Shown one piece after another: positions 1-9,140 of a stretch of DNA of 64,000 nucleotides (positions are counted from its first letter, which is position 1; every line of letters starts with the position of its first letter). Where the stretch lies: assembly GCA_002337455.1 (NCBI GenBank), contig DDGC01000011.1:124001-188000 (forward strand), read 5' to 3'. A model generated the notes under the pieces. That model was not told the DNA's origin, searched no databases, and was given only the letters and a program-made list of their open reading frames with translations. A program made the position numbers and the translations under genes. The DNA is from Rhizobiales bacterium UBA1912. Its GTDB lineage: Bacteria > Pseudomonadota > Alphaproteobacteria > Rhizobiales > Devosiaceae.

Positions 1-27
1 GGCTACTCGAAGCGGGAAGGGCGAGGG

Positions 28-1560
28 TCAAAACGCGTTCTCGTTCTTGGTGAACAGCGAAACCGGCGTCATTACCAGAATGTAGAGATCGAGCAGGATC
101 GACCAGTTCTCGATGTAGTAGAGATCATGGTCGACACGGGCCATCAGCTTGTCGACGGTATCGGTTTCGCCGCGCCAGCCATTGATCTGCGCCCAGCCGG
201 TGATGCCCGGCCGGACCTTGTGCCGCGCGAAGTACCCATCGACAGCATCGTGATAGAGCCGGTTTGCAGCCTTGGCCTCCAGGGCGTGCGGCCGCGGCCC
301 GACGATGGACAGCTCGCCCTTGAGCACATTGAAGAGCTGGGGCAACTCATCGATCGACGTCTTGCGGATGAAGCGCCCGACCGGGGTGACGCGCGGATCG
401 TCCCGCGTCACCAGTTTGGACGCCTTTGCGTCGCTCATGTCGGTGTACATGGAGCGGAATTTATAGACTTCGATCAACTCGTTGTTAAAGCCATGCCGGT
501 TCTGCCTGAACAGGATGGGGCCTTTGCTCGTCGCCTTGATGGCAATGGCAGTCGCCAGCATCAGCGGCGAGAGCACGATGAGCGCGAACACCGCCACGAG
601 CTTGTCGAACACCCATTTGAACACGAGGTTCCAGTCCGATATGGGCCGATCGGCCATCTCGAAAACCGGCAGGTCGCCAACATAGGAATAGGTCTTGTCG
701 GTAAAGCGCAGCTTGCTCATATGCGCGCTGAGCCGGATATCGACAGGCAGCACCCAGAGCTGGCGCAGCATTTCGAGCAGCCGGGATTCGGCCGAAAGCG
801 GCATCGAGACGATCACCAGATCGATCCTCGCCCGGCGAGCGAACTCGATGAGATCGGCCACCTTGCCGAGTTTCTTCAGCCCGGCAACGGCCCCGGGCGA
901 GCGCTCGTCGTCACGGTCGTCAAAAAGACCTATCAGTTCGATGTCGCTGGTCGCGCTTTTTTCTATCGCTGTCACGAGGGCTTCGGCGCCCGCTCCACCA
1001 CCCACGATCACTGTGCGCCGCCGCAGGCGGCCCTTGGTCGACCAGTCGAGAACCAGTGCCCGCAACGCCAACCGGTAGCAGATCAGCAGGACGCCCCCCG
1101 ACAGGGCCCAACTGCCCAGCCAGACGCGGGATACGAGATCTCCGGCCTTGAAGATAAACAGTCCGGCAACGACCAGCAGGAAAACCCCGGCCCAGCCCCC
1201 CAGCACGCGCAGGACCTGCTTGAAAACCGTTCTGTAGGCCGCGATCCGGTGGGTGCGGGCGATGTTGAAGGCGATATTTGCGGCGGCGACGATGCCAAGC
1301 GAAAGCGGCACATAGAGCACCGCATCGACCCCATTGAGGTAAAACAGATAGATGCCCAACCCGAGCGAGAGCAGCAGCGCTGCTTCGACCAGCTGGGCAA
1401 AACCCGAGACCAGCTTGTGCGAAATCGCCGGGGCAATGGGCGCGCGCGCCACAGTTTCCGCATCGGCCCCAAGGGTGCCGGTTGCTCCCTCTGCATTCGT
1501 GGAAATGTGGCTAAGTACGGCTTGTTTGGGATCGACCCTGAACACGGGTTGGCCTCGCAC
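28..1560 (-). CDS. Undecaprenyl-phosphate sugar-1-phosphate transferase (WcaJ-like)
   Basis: Predicted enzyme that loads the first sugar phosphate of an exopolysaccharide repeat unit onto undecaprenyl phosphate in the inner membrane. The 510 residues fit the family. Several membrane segments fill roughly residues 50-170, a Rossmann-like domain follows (VIVGGGAGAEAL near 185), and the last ~190 residues are the bacterial sugar transferase domain, with KFRSM, DELPQLFNVLKGE and SIVGPRP visible. The start is a GTG at 1560 without a convincing ribosome site, so the N-terminus is uncertain. It is the last gene of a leftward run with a GT4 glycosyltransferase and an export lipoprotein. The sugar transferred cannot be read from the sequence. 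Confidence 0.9.
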   Translation of the reverse strand: MRGQPVFRVDPKQAVLSHISTNAEGATGTLGADAETVARAPIAPAISHKLVSGFAQLVEAALLLSLGLGIYLFYLNGVDAVLYVPLSLGIVAAANIAFNIARTHRIAAYRTVFKQVLRVLGGWAGVFLLVVAGLFIFKAGDLVSRVWLGSWALSGGVLLICYRLALRALVLDWSTKGRLRRRTVIVGGGAGAEALVTAIEKSATSDIELIGLFDDRDDERSPGAVAGLKKLGKVADLIEFARRARIDLVIVSMPLSAESRLLEMLRQLWVLPVDIRLSAHMSKLRFTDKTYSYVGDLPVFEMADRPISDWNLVFKWVFDKLVAVFALIVLSPLMLATAIAIKATSKGPILFRQNRHGFNNELIEVYKFRSMYTDMSDAKASKLVTRDDPRVTPVGRFIRKTSIDELPQLFNVLKGELSIVGPRPHALEAKAANRLYHDAVDGYFARHKVRPGITGWAQINGWRGETDTVDKLMARVDHDLYYIENWSILLDLYILVMTPVSLFTKNENAF

Positions 1561-1637
1561 TGATCGTCATGGATTTCGTGCGCGGGACTATGGGGTGTCG
1601 AAGGTGAAAAGGGGTTAAAATGACCCCTCGCAATTGG

Positions 1638-2759
1638 TCAAATGGTTAGCGACTGGTAGAGAGCCTCGATTTCGTCCACCATTCGGGTGAGCGAAAAGCG
1701 CGACTGGACGAAATCCCGCCGCGCATCGGCCTCGGTTTCCAGAGGCGCCGGTGCGGCAAGAAACCCAGCCATTGCCGCCCTGAGCGGTGCCACGTCGTTG
1801 GGCGCAATCAGGCTCTGTGCGGTCGGGCCGAAAATTTCGCCGATGCCTCCGACATTGGTCGCGATGATCGGCCGTCCGGCGGCTGCGGCCTCCATCACCA
1901 CATAGGGCAATGATTCGGCACGGGAGGGGACCAGAACGCAGCGCCCGCTGGCGAAAATTTCGCGCGCCGGACGGATGCCTGCCAGCTTGACGCGGCCGGT
2001 GAGCTCCAATTGCCCGATCCGCTCACGCAGGGCATCTGCATCGGGGCCGTCACCGGCCATGACAATGCTCGCCGGGCGGCCATCGGGTGCGCGCAGCGGC
2101 GCCAGGGCCTCAACGATCAGGTCGATCCCCTTGAGCGTCCGCAATTCCCCGACAAAGGCGAAGTCGGCGGCATCCGCGTCCGGTTGAATGGGAACGAACT
2201 CGGCCTCGGCCAACCCGTTATGGATCACTTCCTGGCGCCCCTTCGGCTGGGCGGCATGCGCAGCGAAGGTTTTCTGGGCGTAGCGGCTTTCAAAAATCAG
2301 CGCGTCGGTCAGTCGCAAAAGGGAACGTTCGATGGTCATGAACAGCCCGCCCGACAGCGACCTCGGATCGAAATGGAGTGCGCCGCCGTGCGGCGTATAG
2401 ACAGCACCCGTGCGTTTCCGCCCAATGCGCGCCAGCCGCGCCCCAAACCCGCCCTTGGCGCCGTGCCCATGCAGGATATCGGCGCCCGTCGATTTGGCCA
2501 GCGCCCGGATTTTTGCGGGAGTGGTCATGTCCTGCGGGCCCAAAAGGCGCGGGATTGGAAACCGGTGGATGCCCAACGCGGCGAACGGCTCCAAAATTGC
2601 GAGCTTGGAATCAGATTGCGCGTCGCCGCTCTCGTCGACAACGATTCCGACCTCATGGCCGCGTTCGGCCAGCGTCCGCGTGAGATCGGCAACGTGCCGG
2701 AACAACCCGCCGACGGGCGCACGCATCACCTGGAGAACCCGCAGTTTGTCCTTGGCCAC
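1638..2759 (-). CDS. Glycosyltransferase family 4 (exopolysaccharide)
   Basis: GT-B fold glycosyltransferase of the GT4 type, 373 residues, expected to add a sugar to the lipid-linked repeat on the cytoplasmic face of the inner membrane. The N-terminal half has GGLFRHVADL near residue 18; the C-terminal donor-binding half has FVGELRTLKG and the E-x7-E-like ESLPYVVMEAAAAGRPIIAT. It starts with GTG only a few bases after the export lipoprotein stop at 2763, so the two are co-transcribed and probably coupled. Donor and acceptor are unknown. Confidence 0.88.
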   Translation of the reverse strand: MAKDKLRVLQVMRAPVGGLFRHVADLTRTLAERGHEVGIVVDESGDAQSDSKLAILEPFAALGIHRFPIPRLLGPQDMTTPAKIRALAKSTGADILHGHGAKGGFGARLARIGRKRTGAVYTPHGGALHFDPRSLSGGLFMTIERSLLRLTDALIFESRYAQKTFAAHAAQPKGRQEVIHNGLAEAEFVPIQPDADAADFAFVGELRTLKGIDLIVEALAPLRAPDGRPASIVMAGDGPDADALRERIGQLELTGRVKLAGIRPAREIFASGRCVLVPSRAESLPYVVMEAAAAGRPIIATNVGGIGEIFGPTAQSLIAPNDVAPLRAAMAGFLAAPAPLETEADARRDFVQSRFSLTRMVDEIEALYQSLTI

Positions 2760-2762
2760 GGG

Positions 2763-3320
2763 TCAGATCCAGCGCTCGGCGATGACGATGGTGTCGCCTG
2801 GCAGGATGGGGAAATCGAGTTCCACGCTGCCCTTCACCATCTCATTGCCCTGCCGGCGATAGATGGTTGCCGTGTTCCGGTTGGCGGTGTCGGTAAAGCC
2901 ACTCGCGGCGCTGATCGCCGCGCGTACGGTCATGCCGTAAGTGTAGGCATACTGCCCCGAGGCACCGACGGCACCCTGGATGAAAAAGGGCCTGTATTCA
3001 GCAACTTCCACGGCGACGTTCGGGTTTCGCATGTAGCCGGCGGCCAGCGCCGACGCCACCCTGCGCGACAGCGCTTCGGCGGTGCCGCCCCGGGCTGGTA
3101 CAGCGCCGACCAGCGGCATGGAGATCGCGCCCGAATCGTCGACCCTGTAGGTGTTGGTGAGGTTGGCATCACCGTAGACGCTGATGCGCAAGACATCGCC
3201 GCTGTCGAGCAGGTAGGGGCCGCTCTGTTCCACCAGATAGGTGGCAGGACGTCCGCTATGTGCGCACGCTCCCAGAAAGAGCGGCAACAAAAGCAAGGCT
3301 AGGCGCAGCCGACCCATCAT
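2763..3320 (-). CDS. Polysaccharide export lipoprotein (Wza/ExoF-like)
   Basis: Short outer-membrane or periplasmic polysaccharide export protein, 185 residues. A lipoprotein signal with lipobox LGAC (Cys near residue 19) is followed by the Poly_export domain (YLLDSGDVLRISVYGD, then MPLVGAVPARG) and a SLBB-like segment (VGASGQYAYTYGMTVRAAI). It is much shorter than full-length E. coli Wza, as is usual for the rhizobial type. It is first in the leftward transport and glycosyltransfer run and divergent from the Wzz-like gene at 3462, with which it would form the export channel. Confidence 0.88.
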   Translation of the reverse strand: MMGRLRLALLLLPLFLGACAHSGRPATYLVEQSGPYLLDSGDVLRISVYGDANLTNTYRVDDSGAISMPLVGAVPARGGTAEALSRRVASALAAGYMRNPNVAVEVAEYRPFFIQGAVGASGQYAYTYGMTVRAAISAASGFTDTANRNTATIYRRQGNEMVKGSVELDFPILPGDTIVIAERWI

Positions 3321-3420
3321 ATTCGTCCCGTTTCATGCAGTAACGTTAGGTCTCCCACGTCATGGTTAAAAAGCCCTTATCGCGCGCCGGAACACTGTCG
3401 GGCTTAACCGAATGCTTACC

Positions 3421-3458
3421 ATGAAGGGGCGATAAGCCTGTGACGACGAAGGGGCGAT
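3421..3458 (+). repeat. 25-bp spaced direct repeat ahead of the Wzz-like gene
   Basis: GAAGGGGCGAT occurs at 3423-3433 and again at 3448-3458. The second copy supplies the ribosome binding site for the ATG at 3462. The first copy lies in a five-codon mini-frame (ATG at 3421, stop at 3433-3435). It may be a duplicated ribosome site or chance. Confidence 0.35.
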
Positions 3459-3461
3459 GAC

Positions 3462-5480
3462 ATGAACGATTCTGCATCCGGGGCAGACAAGTCCGAGGAA
3501 AGCATCGACGCCAGCGTCATTTTGAAGGCCGTGGTGTCGAAGCTGCTGCGCATCGGTTTCGTGACCGTGCTGCTGCTGGCGGCGGCCTATGCGGTTCTGC
3601 TCTTTGTGCCCAAACTTTACGAATCACGTGCCGAATTGCTCGTGGAGCCGCGCAATACCGCCTATACAAGCGCGGCAAGCAACCAGAGCGCCGAAACCTA
3701 CTATATCGACATCGCAACCGTTTCGAGCCAGATCGAACTCATCAAATCGCGGGACACGATCCTTGCCGCAGTAGACGCTGCGGCGCTGCGCGACGAGCCC
3801 GCATTCGAGGGCTGGAGCGACAGCAAGCTCGTTGCCGAAATCAGTGAAAACCTTGTGGTGACCCAGGAACGCGCTTCGCGGCTGATTTCGGTCGCCTATC
3901 GCCACACCGATGCCGATCTGGCTGCCAAGGTTGCCAACGCAATCGTCCAGGCCCACGTCCAGAGGCGGGCTGGTCAGCAGATATCGGATACGGTCGATGC
4001 GACCGCCTGGCTGCAGCAGGAAATCAACCGCCTGCGCGAAAGCGTCGTCAACGCCGAGCGGGCAATTGCCGATTTCCGCGTCCAGAACGATCTGTTCACG
4101 GGCTCCAACAATGAGAGCCTGACCAATCAGCAGCTCTCCAATTTCTCGGCCCAGATCACGGCGGCCAATGAGCGGCGCAACGCCGCCGAGTCGCGGGCCC
4201 AGTTGATCCGCAGCCTGCTCGAATCCGGGCAGTCGGTTGGTGGGGTCTCCGACGTGCAGGCATCGGCCATCGTTCAGCAATTGAGCCAGGAAATGGCGCG
4301 CCTGCAGGGTGAGCGTGCGCAGCAGGCAGCGACGTTCCTCTCCAGCCACCCGACCATCCGCGCGCTGGACGCCCAGATCGCCGAAATCAACACCCAGATT
4401 TCCAACGAGGGCCGCCGGGTCGCTCAGGCGCTCGAAGCGCAAGCCCAGATCGAGGCCGATCTCGAACGGTCGCTGCAGGCCGAACTGGAACGGGTCAAGG
4501 TTACAGCGGGCGCCGATACGATCGAAGGCGTGACGCTTGCCGAACTCGAACGCGAGGCGACTGCCCAGCGCGAACTGCTTAACGCCTATCTGTTGCGCTT
4601 CACCGAGGCTTCTGCGCGCTCCGACATGAGCTCGGCGCTCCCCGATGTACGCATCGTCAGCGAGGCCGTGGCCGCGACCACGCCCGCTTCACCCAAATCG
4701 AGTCTCGTGCTTCTCGCTGTTGGGGTGGCCGCGGTACTGCTGCAGGTCGGCGGGGTCATCTTTTCCGAACTGCTGTCGGGCCGGGCCCTCGTCGAACGTT
4801 CCGCACGCCGAACGGAGCCCGAGATCGGCGAGGAAGACCATGCCGAGGCCACGCCGGCCGTTGCGGAAAGCCCCGAGGTGCCGGCGCCGCCCCAACCCCT
4901 GCCGATTACCGGCCATCGGCCACCAACCACCCTGATCGATACGGAAATCGAGGCGCTCGCGGCCAGCGTGCTGGCTAGGCTCGATCGGTTGATCCTCGTG
5001 GCGTCCGACAGCAACGAACAGGAATGCCTTGATTTTGCCGAACGCCTGACGGCAGCGATCGTGGACAACGGCCAAAGCGTTGCAGAAATCGATGCGGCGA
5101 GCAGGCAGCAGGGCATCGAATTGGGTCTCACCGATCTGTGCGCGGAAGGGGCCGAATTCGGTGATGTCGTGCATCGCGGTGCCGACGAGCGATTTGCTTT
5201 CGTGCCGTGGGGGCAGGGCACCCGGCTCAACCGCAACACCGAGCGCGTGGCAACGCTGGTCGAGGCGCTCTCCGACATCTACGAGGTCATCGTTGTCGTC
5301 ACGGGCCGGGTCGGCATGACATCGAGCCTGCCGCTTTTCGCGGGTGTGGATGGCAAATGCGTGCTGCTCTCTTCGTCCGGGCCGAACAGCGCATCGGCCA
5401 CAAGGGACATCGCCGCCCTGGGCTTCGACGATGTCCGGGTCATTACGACGGCTGCCGAACGGCAGTCCGAAGTCGCCTGA
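3462..5480 (+). CDS. Wzz/ExoP-like chain-length co-polymerase with degenerate BY-kinase domain
   Basis: Inner-membrane polysaccharide co-polymerase, 672 residues. The N-terminus has a membrane segment (~30-52) and the Wzz domain. A long alpha-helical, probably coiled-coil periplasmic part follows, and a second membrane segment sits at ~412-434. The C-terminal ~165 residues align by pattern with the bacterial tyrosine kinase fold of ExoP, but the P-loop position reads LILVASDSNEQEC with no GxxGxGKS, the Walker A' block reads EIDAASRQQG, and the final tyrosine cluster is missing. It therefore looks like a pseudokinase. A strong ribosome site (AAGGGG) precedes the ATG. The polysaccharide deacetylase gene follows by 10 bases. 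Confidence 0.85.
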   Translation: MNDSASGADKSEESIDASVILKAVVSKLLRIGFVTVLLLAAAYAVLLFVPKLYESRAELLVEPRNTAYTSAASNQSAETYYIDIATVSSQIELIKSRDTILAAVDAAALRDEPAFEGWSDSKLVAEISENLVVTQERASRLISVAYRHTDADLAAKVANAIVQAHVQRRAGQQISDTVDATAWLQQEINRLRESVVNAERAIADFRVQNDLFTGSNNESLTNQQLSNFSAQITAANERRNAAESRAQLIRSLLESGQSVGGVSDVQASAIVQQLSQEMARLQGERAQQAATFLSSHPTIRALDAQIAEINTQISNEGRRVAQALEAQAQIEADLERSLQAELERVKVTAGADTIEGVTLAELEREATAQRELLNAYLLRFTEASARSDMSSALPDVRIVSEAVAATTPASPKSSLVLLAVGVAAVLLQVGGVIFSELLSGRALVERSARRTEPEIGEEDHAEATPAVAESPEVPAPPQPLPITGHRPPTTLIDTEIEALAASVLARLDRLILVASDSNEQECLDFAERLTAAIVDNGQSVAEIDAASRQQGIELGLTDLCAEGAEFGDVVHRGADERFAFVPWGQGTRLNRNTERVATLVEALSDIYEVIVVVTGRVGMTSSLPLFAGVDGKCVLLSSSGPNSASATRDIAALGFDDVRVITTAAERQSEVA

Positions 5481-5490
5481 GAGCCCGGCA

Positions 5491-6537
5491 ATGCCGCGTT
5501 ACGGACTTTATAAGGCCGCCTTCGAGGCGCTGGCTCTGCCCGGTGTGCCGGGTACCCTCCGGCGGTTTTCCGCCGCGCGCGGCCTGATCTTTACGCTTCA
5601 CCGGGTTTTGCCCGACGCGCCGGCCCCTTTTGCACCCAATTCCATCCTGCAGATCCGCCCCGATTTCCTCGAAGCGGTGATCCTGAGGGCGCGTAAGGCC
5701 GGGTTCGATATCGTCGATCTCGACGAAGCCGCCAGACGCATCATTGCCGAGGGCGCCAAGCCCTTCATCGTCCTGACCTTTGATGACGGCTATCGCGACA
5801 ATCTCGTTCACGCCCTGCCCATCCTGCGCAAGCACGCCGCGCCCTTCACGCTCTATATCCCGACGGGGCTGATCGACGGGGTAGGGCTCGTCTGGTGGCA
5901 GGCGCTCGAAGACATCATTGCCGCCAATGACGTCGTGGTCTTCGAGATGCCCGAGGGGCCGTATTACGGCGATGGCGGAACCCTGGAGCAGAAAAGCGCG
6001 ACCTTCGCCCAGGTCTATGAGCGCTACCGCAAGATGCCCGAGTCCGACCGCGAGGCTTCGATAAGGACGCTGGCCGAGCGCTACGGCTTTGACCTCGCCG
6101 CACACTGCCGCGACCTCATTATGGACTGGTCCGAACTCAAGACTTTCGCGAACGACCCGCTCTGCACCATCGGCGCGCATACGGTCTATCACTACGAGCT
6201 TTCAAAGCTGGAAGAACACCAGATGCGAGCCGAGATCGAACAATCGGCCAACGTCCTCGAAGCGCAGTTCGGCAAGCGCCCGAAGCATCTCTCCTATCCC
6301 ATCGGAGGGGTTGCCGCCGCGGGCCCTCGCGAGTTTGCAGCGGCAACCGATCTGGGATTTGCCACCGCCGTGACCACGCGCCCCGGCGGCCTCTACGCAG
6401 AACACGCCGCGCACATGAATGCGCTGCCCCGTGTGTCGCTCAATGGCCTGTTTCAGGAAAAGCGCTTCATCGACGTGTTCCTGACCGCCGAAGTGTTCAC
6501 CCTGATGCGGCGTGGTCGCCGGCTCGACGTGGAATAA
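5491..6537 (+). CDS. Polysaccharide deacetylase (NodB homology domain)
   Basis: Carbohydrate esterase family 4 type deacetylase of 348 residues. The NodB motif 1 is clear (LTFDDGYRDN near residue 92) and the metal histidines sit in GAHTVYHYELS near 230; a late motif is HLSYPIGG. The start at 5491 (MPRYGLYKAAFEAL) is chosen because it lies 10 bases after the co-polymerase stop; an upstream in-frame start would overlap that gene. There is no obvious signal peptide. Its position in the exopolysaccharide locus suggests it trims N- or O-acetyl groups of the polymer or its precursor. Confidence 0.88.
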   Translation: MPRYGLYKAAFEALALPGVPGTLRRFSAARGLIFTLHRVLPDAPAPFAPNSILQIRPDFLEAVILRARKAGFDIVDLDEAARRIIAEGAKPFIVLTFDDGYRDNLVHALPILRKHAAPFTLYIPTGLIDGVGLVWWQALEDIIAANDVVVFEMPEGPYYGDGGTLEQKSATFAQVYERYRKMPESDREASIRTLAERYGFDLAAHCRDLIMDWSELKTFANDPLCTIGAHTVYHYELSKLEEHQMRAEIEQSANVLEAQFGKRPKHLSYPIGGVAAAGPREFAAATDLGFATAVTTRPGGLYAEHAAHMNALPRVSLNGLFQEKRFIDVFLTAEVFTLMRRGRRLDVE

Positions 6538-6744
6538 TCAGGCGTCGGGGCGCTGCATCCAGCGGATCACCACCATCGCGGGAAACACCCAGGCGAGCCC
6601 GAACAGCACGAAAAACGCGAGGTGGACGAGATTGTGGGCGCCGACCAGCCACAGCTCATAAATCCACATGCCCAGCGCTGCCCATATGACGAGCACCAAA
6701 AGGGTCAGTCCGATGCCGACGGCCTTGCGCTGGCGCTGGGTCAT
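6538..6744 (-). CDS. DUF2842 small membrane protein
   Basis: A 68-residue protein with two hydrophobic segments (residues ~8-27 and ~38-58) and the N-terminal MTQRQRK pattern typical of the alphaproteobacterial DUF2842 family; function unknown. The ATG at 6744 is chosen because the 35 extra codons upstream lack family similarity and run into the promoter area of the divergent heme A synthase gene. Its stop abuts the stop of the convergent deacetylase gene. Confidence 0.75.
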   Translation of the reverse strand: MTQRQRKAVGIGLTLLVLVIWAALGMWIYELWLVGAHNLVHLAFFVLFGLAWVFPAMVVIRWMQRPDA

Positions 6745-6838
6745 TGCTGTCTCCGTGCTGCGGCGTTTGTTATCATTGCCATTTGCCGGGCACCCCATTA
6801 GCACTTCGGTCAGGATTGACAACTCCGGTACGTTTACT

Positions 6839-7900
6839 GTGTCTGCCATCGCCTCCGCTGGTTCCGCACCGCTCGATTACGATCGCATAAGGCCCGTCCG
6901 CATCTGGCTTTATTGCCTCGCGGCATTCGTCTTGCTGATCGTTATAGTGGGCGGCGGTACACGGTTGACCGAGTCCGGGCTGTCGATAACCAGCTGGAAG
7001 CCGATTTCCGGCATCGTGCCGCCGCTTTCGGCCGCCGACTGGCAGGCGGAATTCGAGGCTTACCAGCAGATTCCGCAATTCCGGCTGGTCGAAAGCTGGA
7101 TGGGCGTCGAGGAATTCAAATCCATCTTCTGGTGGGAATGGGGACACCGCTTTCTCGCGCGTATGCTGGGCTTTGCCTTTGCCATTCCGTTCGCGATTTT
7201 CCTTGTCCAGCGCCGCATCCCCAAAAGCCTCGTCTGGCCAATGGCGGGTCTGTTTGTCGCAGGCGCCTTCCAGGGATTTCTGGGCTGGTGGATGGTGTCT
7301 TCGGGCCTTTCGGAGCTGACCTCGGTTTCCCAATACCGCCTCGCAGCCCATTTGTGCGCCGCGAGCGTCCTGATGATGGCGCTCGTCTGGGTGGCGAGAA
7401 CGCTCGAGCCGCCTGTAACAGGTGTGGCGCCGTCCCCCGGATGGCTGGTGGCCAACTGGGTGCTGGTAGCGCTGCTGTTCATCCAGATCGGGGCAGGGGC
7501 GTTGGTCGCCGGACTCGACGCCGGGTTCATCTACAACACCTGGCCGCTGATCGACGGCGCGATCATCCCCGATGGCCTGTTTGCCGTCGATCCCGCGTGG
7601 AAGAACGCTTTCGAAAACATGCTTGCCGTGCAGTTCAACCACCGCAATCTGGCGTACTTAATAACCATCTACGCGCTTGTTCTTTGGTGGCGCGGCCGCA
7701 AAAGCCCCGGAATTGCAGGCATTCACGCCTGGCTGCCGCGTATCGCCGTGCTCATTGTGCTCCAGGTGACCGTAGGGATCACCACGCTGTTGTCGGTGGT
7801 CAATATTCCCGTTGCGCTGGTCCATCAGGCTCTGGCGTTCACGCTGGTCTCGATGGTGGTGGCCTATCTCTCTGATATGCATAGACTTTCTGTGCGGTAA
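6839..7900 (+). CDS. ctaA: Heme A synthase, COX15/CtaA type
   Basis: Converts heme O to heme A for cytochrome aa3 oxidase in the inner membrane. About eight membrane helices, with the conserved histidines in WEWGHRFLAR, YRLAAHLCAAS, FNHRNLAY and VHQALAF, and the family motif GGGTRLTESGLSI near residue 38. The GTG at 6839 gives 353 residues, the normal length of the alphaproteobacterial type; ATGs further upstream would overlap the divergent DUF2842 gene. No cytochrome oxidase subunit genes are nearby, so regulation with the oxidase cannot be judged. Confidence 0.92.
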   Translation: MSAIASAGSAPLDYDRIRPVRIWLYCLAAFVLLIVIVGGGTRLTESGLSITSWKPISGIVPPLSAADWQAEFEAYQQIPQFRLVESWMGVEEFKSIFWWEWGHRFLARMLGFAFAIPFAIFLVQRRIPKSLVWPMAGLFVAGAFQGFLGWWMVSSGLSELTSVSQYRLAAHLCAASVLMMALVWVARTLEPPVTGVAPSPGWLVANWVLVALLFIQIGAGALVAGLDAGFIYNTWPLIDGAIIPDGLFAVDPAWKNAFENMLAVQFNHRNLAYLITIYALVLWWRGRKSPGIAGIHAWLPRIAVLIVLQVTVGITTLLSVVNIPVALVHQALAFTLVSMVVAYLSDMHRLSVR

Positions 7901-7951
7901 GATTATACCGCAAGCATAAGTCATTGTTTTTACGTAGAAAATACTTTGTGC

Positions 7952-7980
7952 TTGACGGCATTGCAGGTCACCTGTATCAC
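7952..7980 (+). promoter_or_regulatory. Promoter of rplM-rpsI
   Basis: TTGACG at 7952-7957 and TATCAC at 7975-7980 are separated by exactly 17 bases, about 95 bases upstream of the rplM ATG. This matches a strong housekeeping promoter and fits a ribosomal protein operon. Confidence 0.6.
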
Positions 7981-8019
7981 CCGCGTCGAAATGGCCATTC
8001 GCAAGTCTGGCCGGGGATG

Positions 8020-8039
8020 GGCCGCCCGCTTTGGCGGCC
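8020..8039 (+). promoter_or_regulatory. Hairpin in the rplM leader
   Basis: GGCCGCC (8020-8026) and GGCGGCC (8033-8039) form a 7-bp stem with a 6-base loop in the 5' leader, 37 bases before the rplM ATG. It may serve autoregulation by a ribosomal protein, or be incidental; no known leader family is claimed. Confidence 0.35.
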
Positions 8040-8075
8040 TTGTCTCGTAAGAGATATCCAAAAGGATCAAGAACA

Positions 8076-8540
8076 ATGAAAACCTACTCGGCCAAAGCTG
8101 GCGAGATCGACAAGAAGTGGGTTTTGATCGACGCGGAAGGTCTAGTTGTAGGCCGTCTCGCTGCGGTCATCGCAACCCGTCTGCGCGGCAAGCACCTGCC
8201 GACCTTCACCCCCAATCAGGACATGGGCGACAACGTTATTGTCATCAATGCAGACAAGGTGAAGTTCACCGGCAAGAAGCTCGATGACAAGCGCTTCTAC
8301 TGGCACACCGGTTATCCCGGCGGCATCAAGGATCGCACAATGCGCGAACTGCTCGAGGGTCGTTTCCCCGAGCGCGTCGTGGAAAACGCCGTGCGCCGCA
8401 TGATGCCGGGCGGTCCGCTGACCCGTGCCCAGCTCAAGAACCTGCGCGTTTACGCCGGTGCCGAGCATCCCCATGAAGCCCAGCAGCCCGAAACGCTCGA
8501 TGTTGCCGCGCTCAACAGCAAGAATGTGAGGGTGAAGTAA
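8076..8540 (+). CDS. rplM: 50S ribosomal protein L13
   Basis: Large-subunit ribosomal protein, 154 residues, nearly full family length. Diagnostic blocks are [16 protein letters not shown] near the N-terminus, HTGYPGGIK mid-protein and [11 protein letters not shown]. The ATG at 8076 has an AAAGGA ribosome site; the earlier in-frame start lies inside the leader hairpin. rpsI follows after a single base. Confidence 0.98.
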   Translation: MKTYSAKAGEIDKKWVLIDAEGLVVGRLAAVIATRLRGKHLPTFTPNQDMGDNVIVINADKVKFTGKKLDDKRFYWHTGYPGGIKDRTMRELLEGRFPERVVENAVRRMMPGGPLTRAQLKNLRVYAGAEHPHEAQQPETLDVAALNSKNVRVK

Positions 8541-8541
8541 T

Positions 8542-9021
8542 ATGTCCGAGACCATCAACTCCCTCGAAGACCTCGGCACGGCCACCGACACCACTGTCGA
8601 TGACGCGCCGGTTTATACCCAGAAGCTCGACAGCTACGACCGCGCCTATGCCACCGGCAAGCGCAAGGACGCCGTTGCCCGCGTGTGGGTCAAGCCCGGT
8701 TCGGGCAAGATCACCGTCAACGGCAAGGAATTCACTGCCTATTTCGCCCGCCCGGTTCTGCAGATGATCTTGCAGCAGCCCATCGTGGCGACTGAGCGCG
8801 TGGACCAGTATGACGTGATCGCAACCGTCGCTGGCGGCGGTCTGTCCGGTCAGGCCGGTGCCATCCGTCACGGCCTGTCCCAGGCGCTGACCCACTACGA
8901 GCCCGAGCTTCGCCCGGTCCTCAAGAAGGGCGGCTTCCTGACCCGCGATAGCCGTGTTGTTGAACGTAAGAAGTACGGCAAGGCCAAGGCCCGTCGTTCG
9001 TTCCAGTTCTCCAAGCGCTAG
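8542..9021 (+). CDS. rpsI: 30S ribosomal protein S9
   Basis: Small-subunit ribosomal protein, 159 residues. [28 protein letters not shown] and the universal C-terminal RRSFQFSKR are present; this basic tail reaches the P-site tRNA in known structures. The first ~30 residues are an acidic extension common in alphaproteobacterial S9. Second gene of the rplM-rpsI operon, ended by a strong terminator. Confidence 0.98.
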   Translation: MSETINSLEDLGTATDTTVDDAPVYTQKLDSYDRAYATGKRKDAVARVWVKPGSGKITVNGKEFTAYFARPVLQMILQQPIVATERVDQYDVIATVAGGGLSGQAGAIRHGLSQALTHYEPELRPVLKKGGFLTRDSRVVERKKYGKAKARRSFQFSKR

Positions 9022-9042
9022 TACAACGCTTTCGGATTTTCG

Positions 9043-9071
9043 AAAGGCCCGCTTCCAGCGGGCCTTTTTTT
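9043..9071 (+). terminator. Rho-independent terminator after rpsI
   Basis: AAAGGCCCGC (9043-9052) pairs with GCGGGCCTTT (9058-9067) across a 5-base loop and is followed by a run of seven T. It lies 21 bases after the rpsI stop. Confidence 0.92.
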
Positions 9072-9140
9072 GTTGGTCCAGGGGTGGTCATCGACCGATT
9101 GCATCTTATATAGGCACCTCTGGCCAGAGGGCGGACTTCC

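Noticed and set aside
127..1563. Open frame of 478 codons antisense to the sugar transferase gene
   Set aside because: Arg/Gln/Asp-rich shadow frame; the minus strand encodes a complete family protein.
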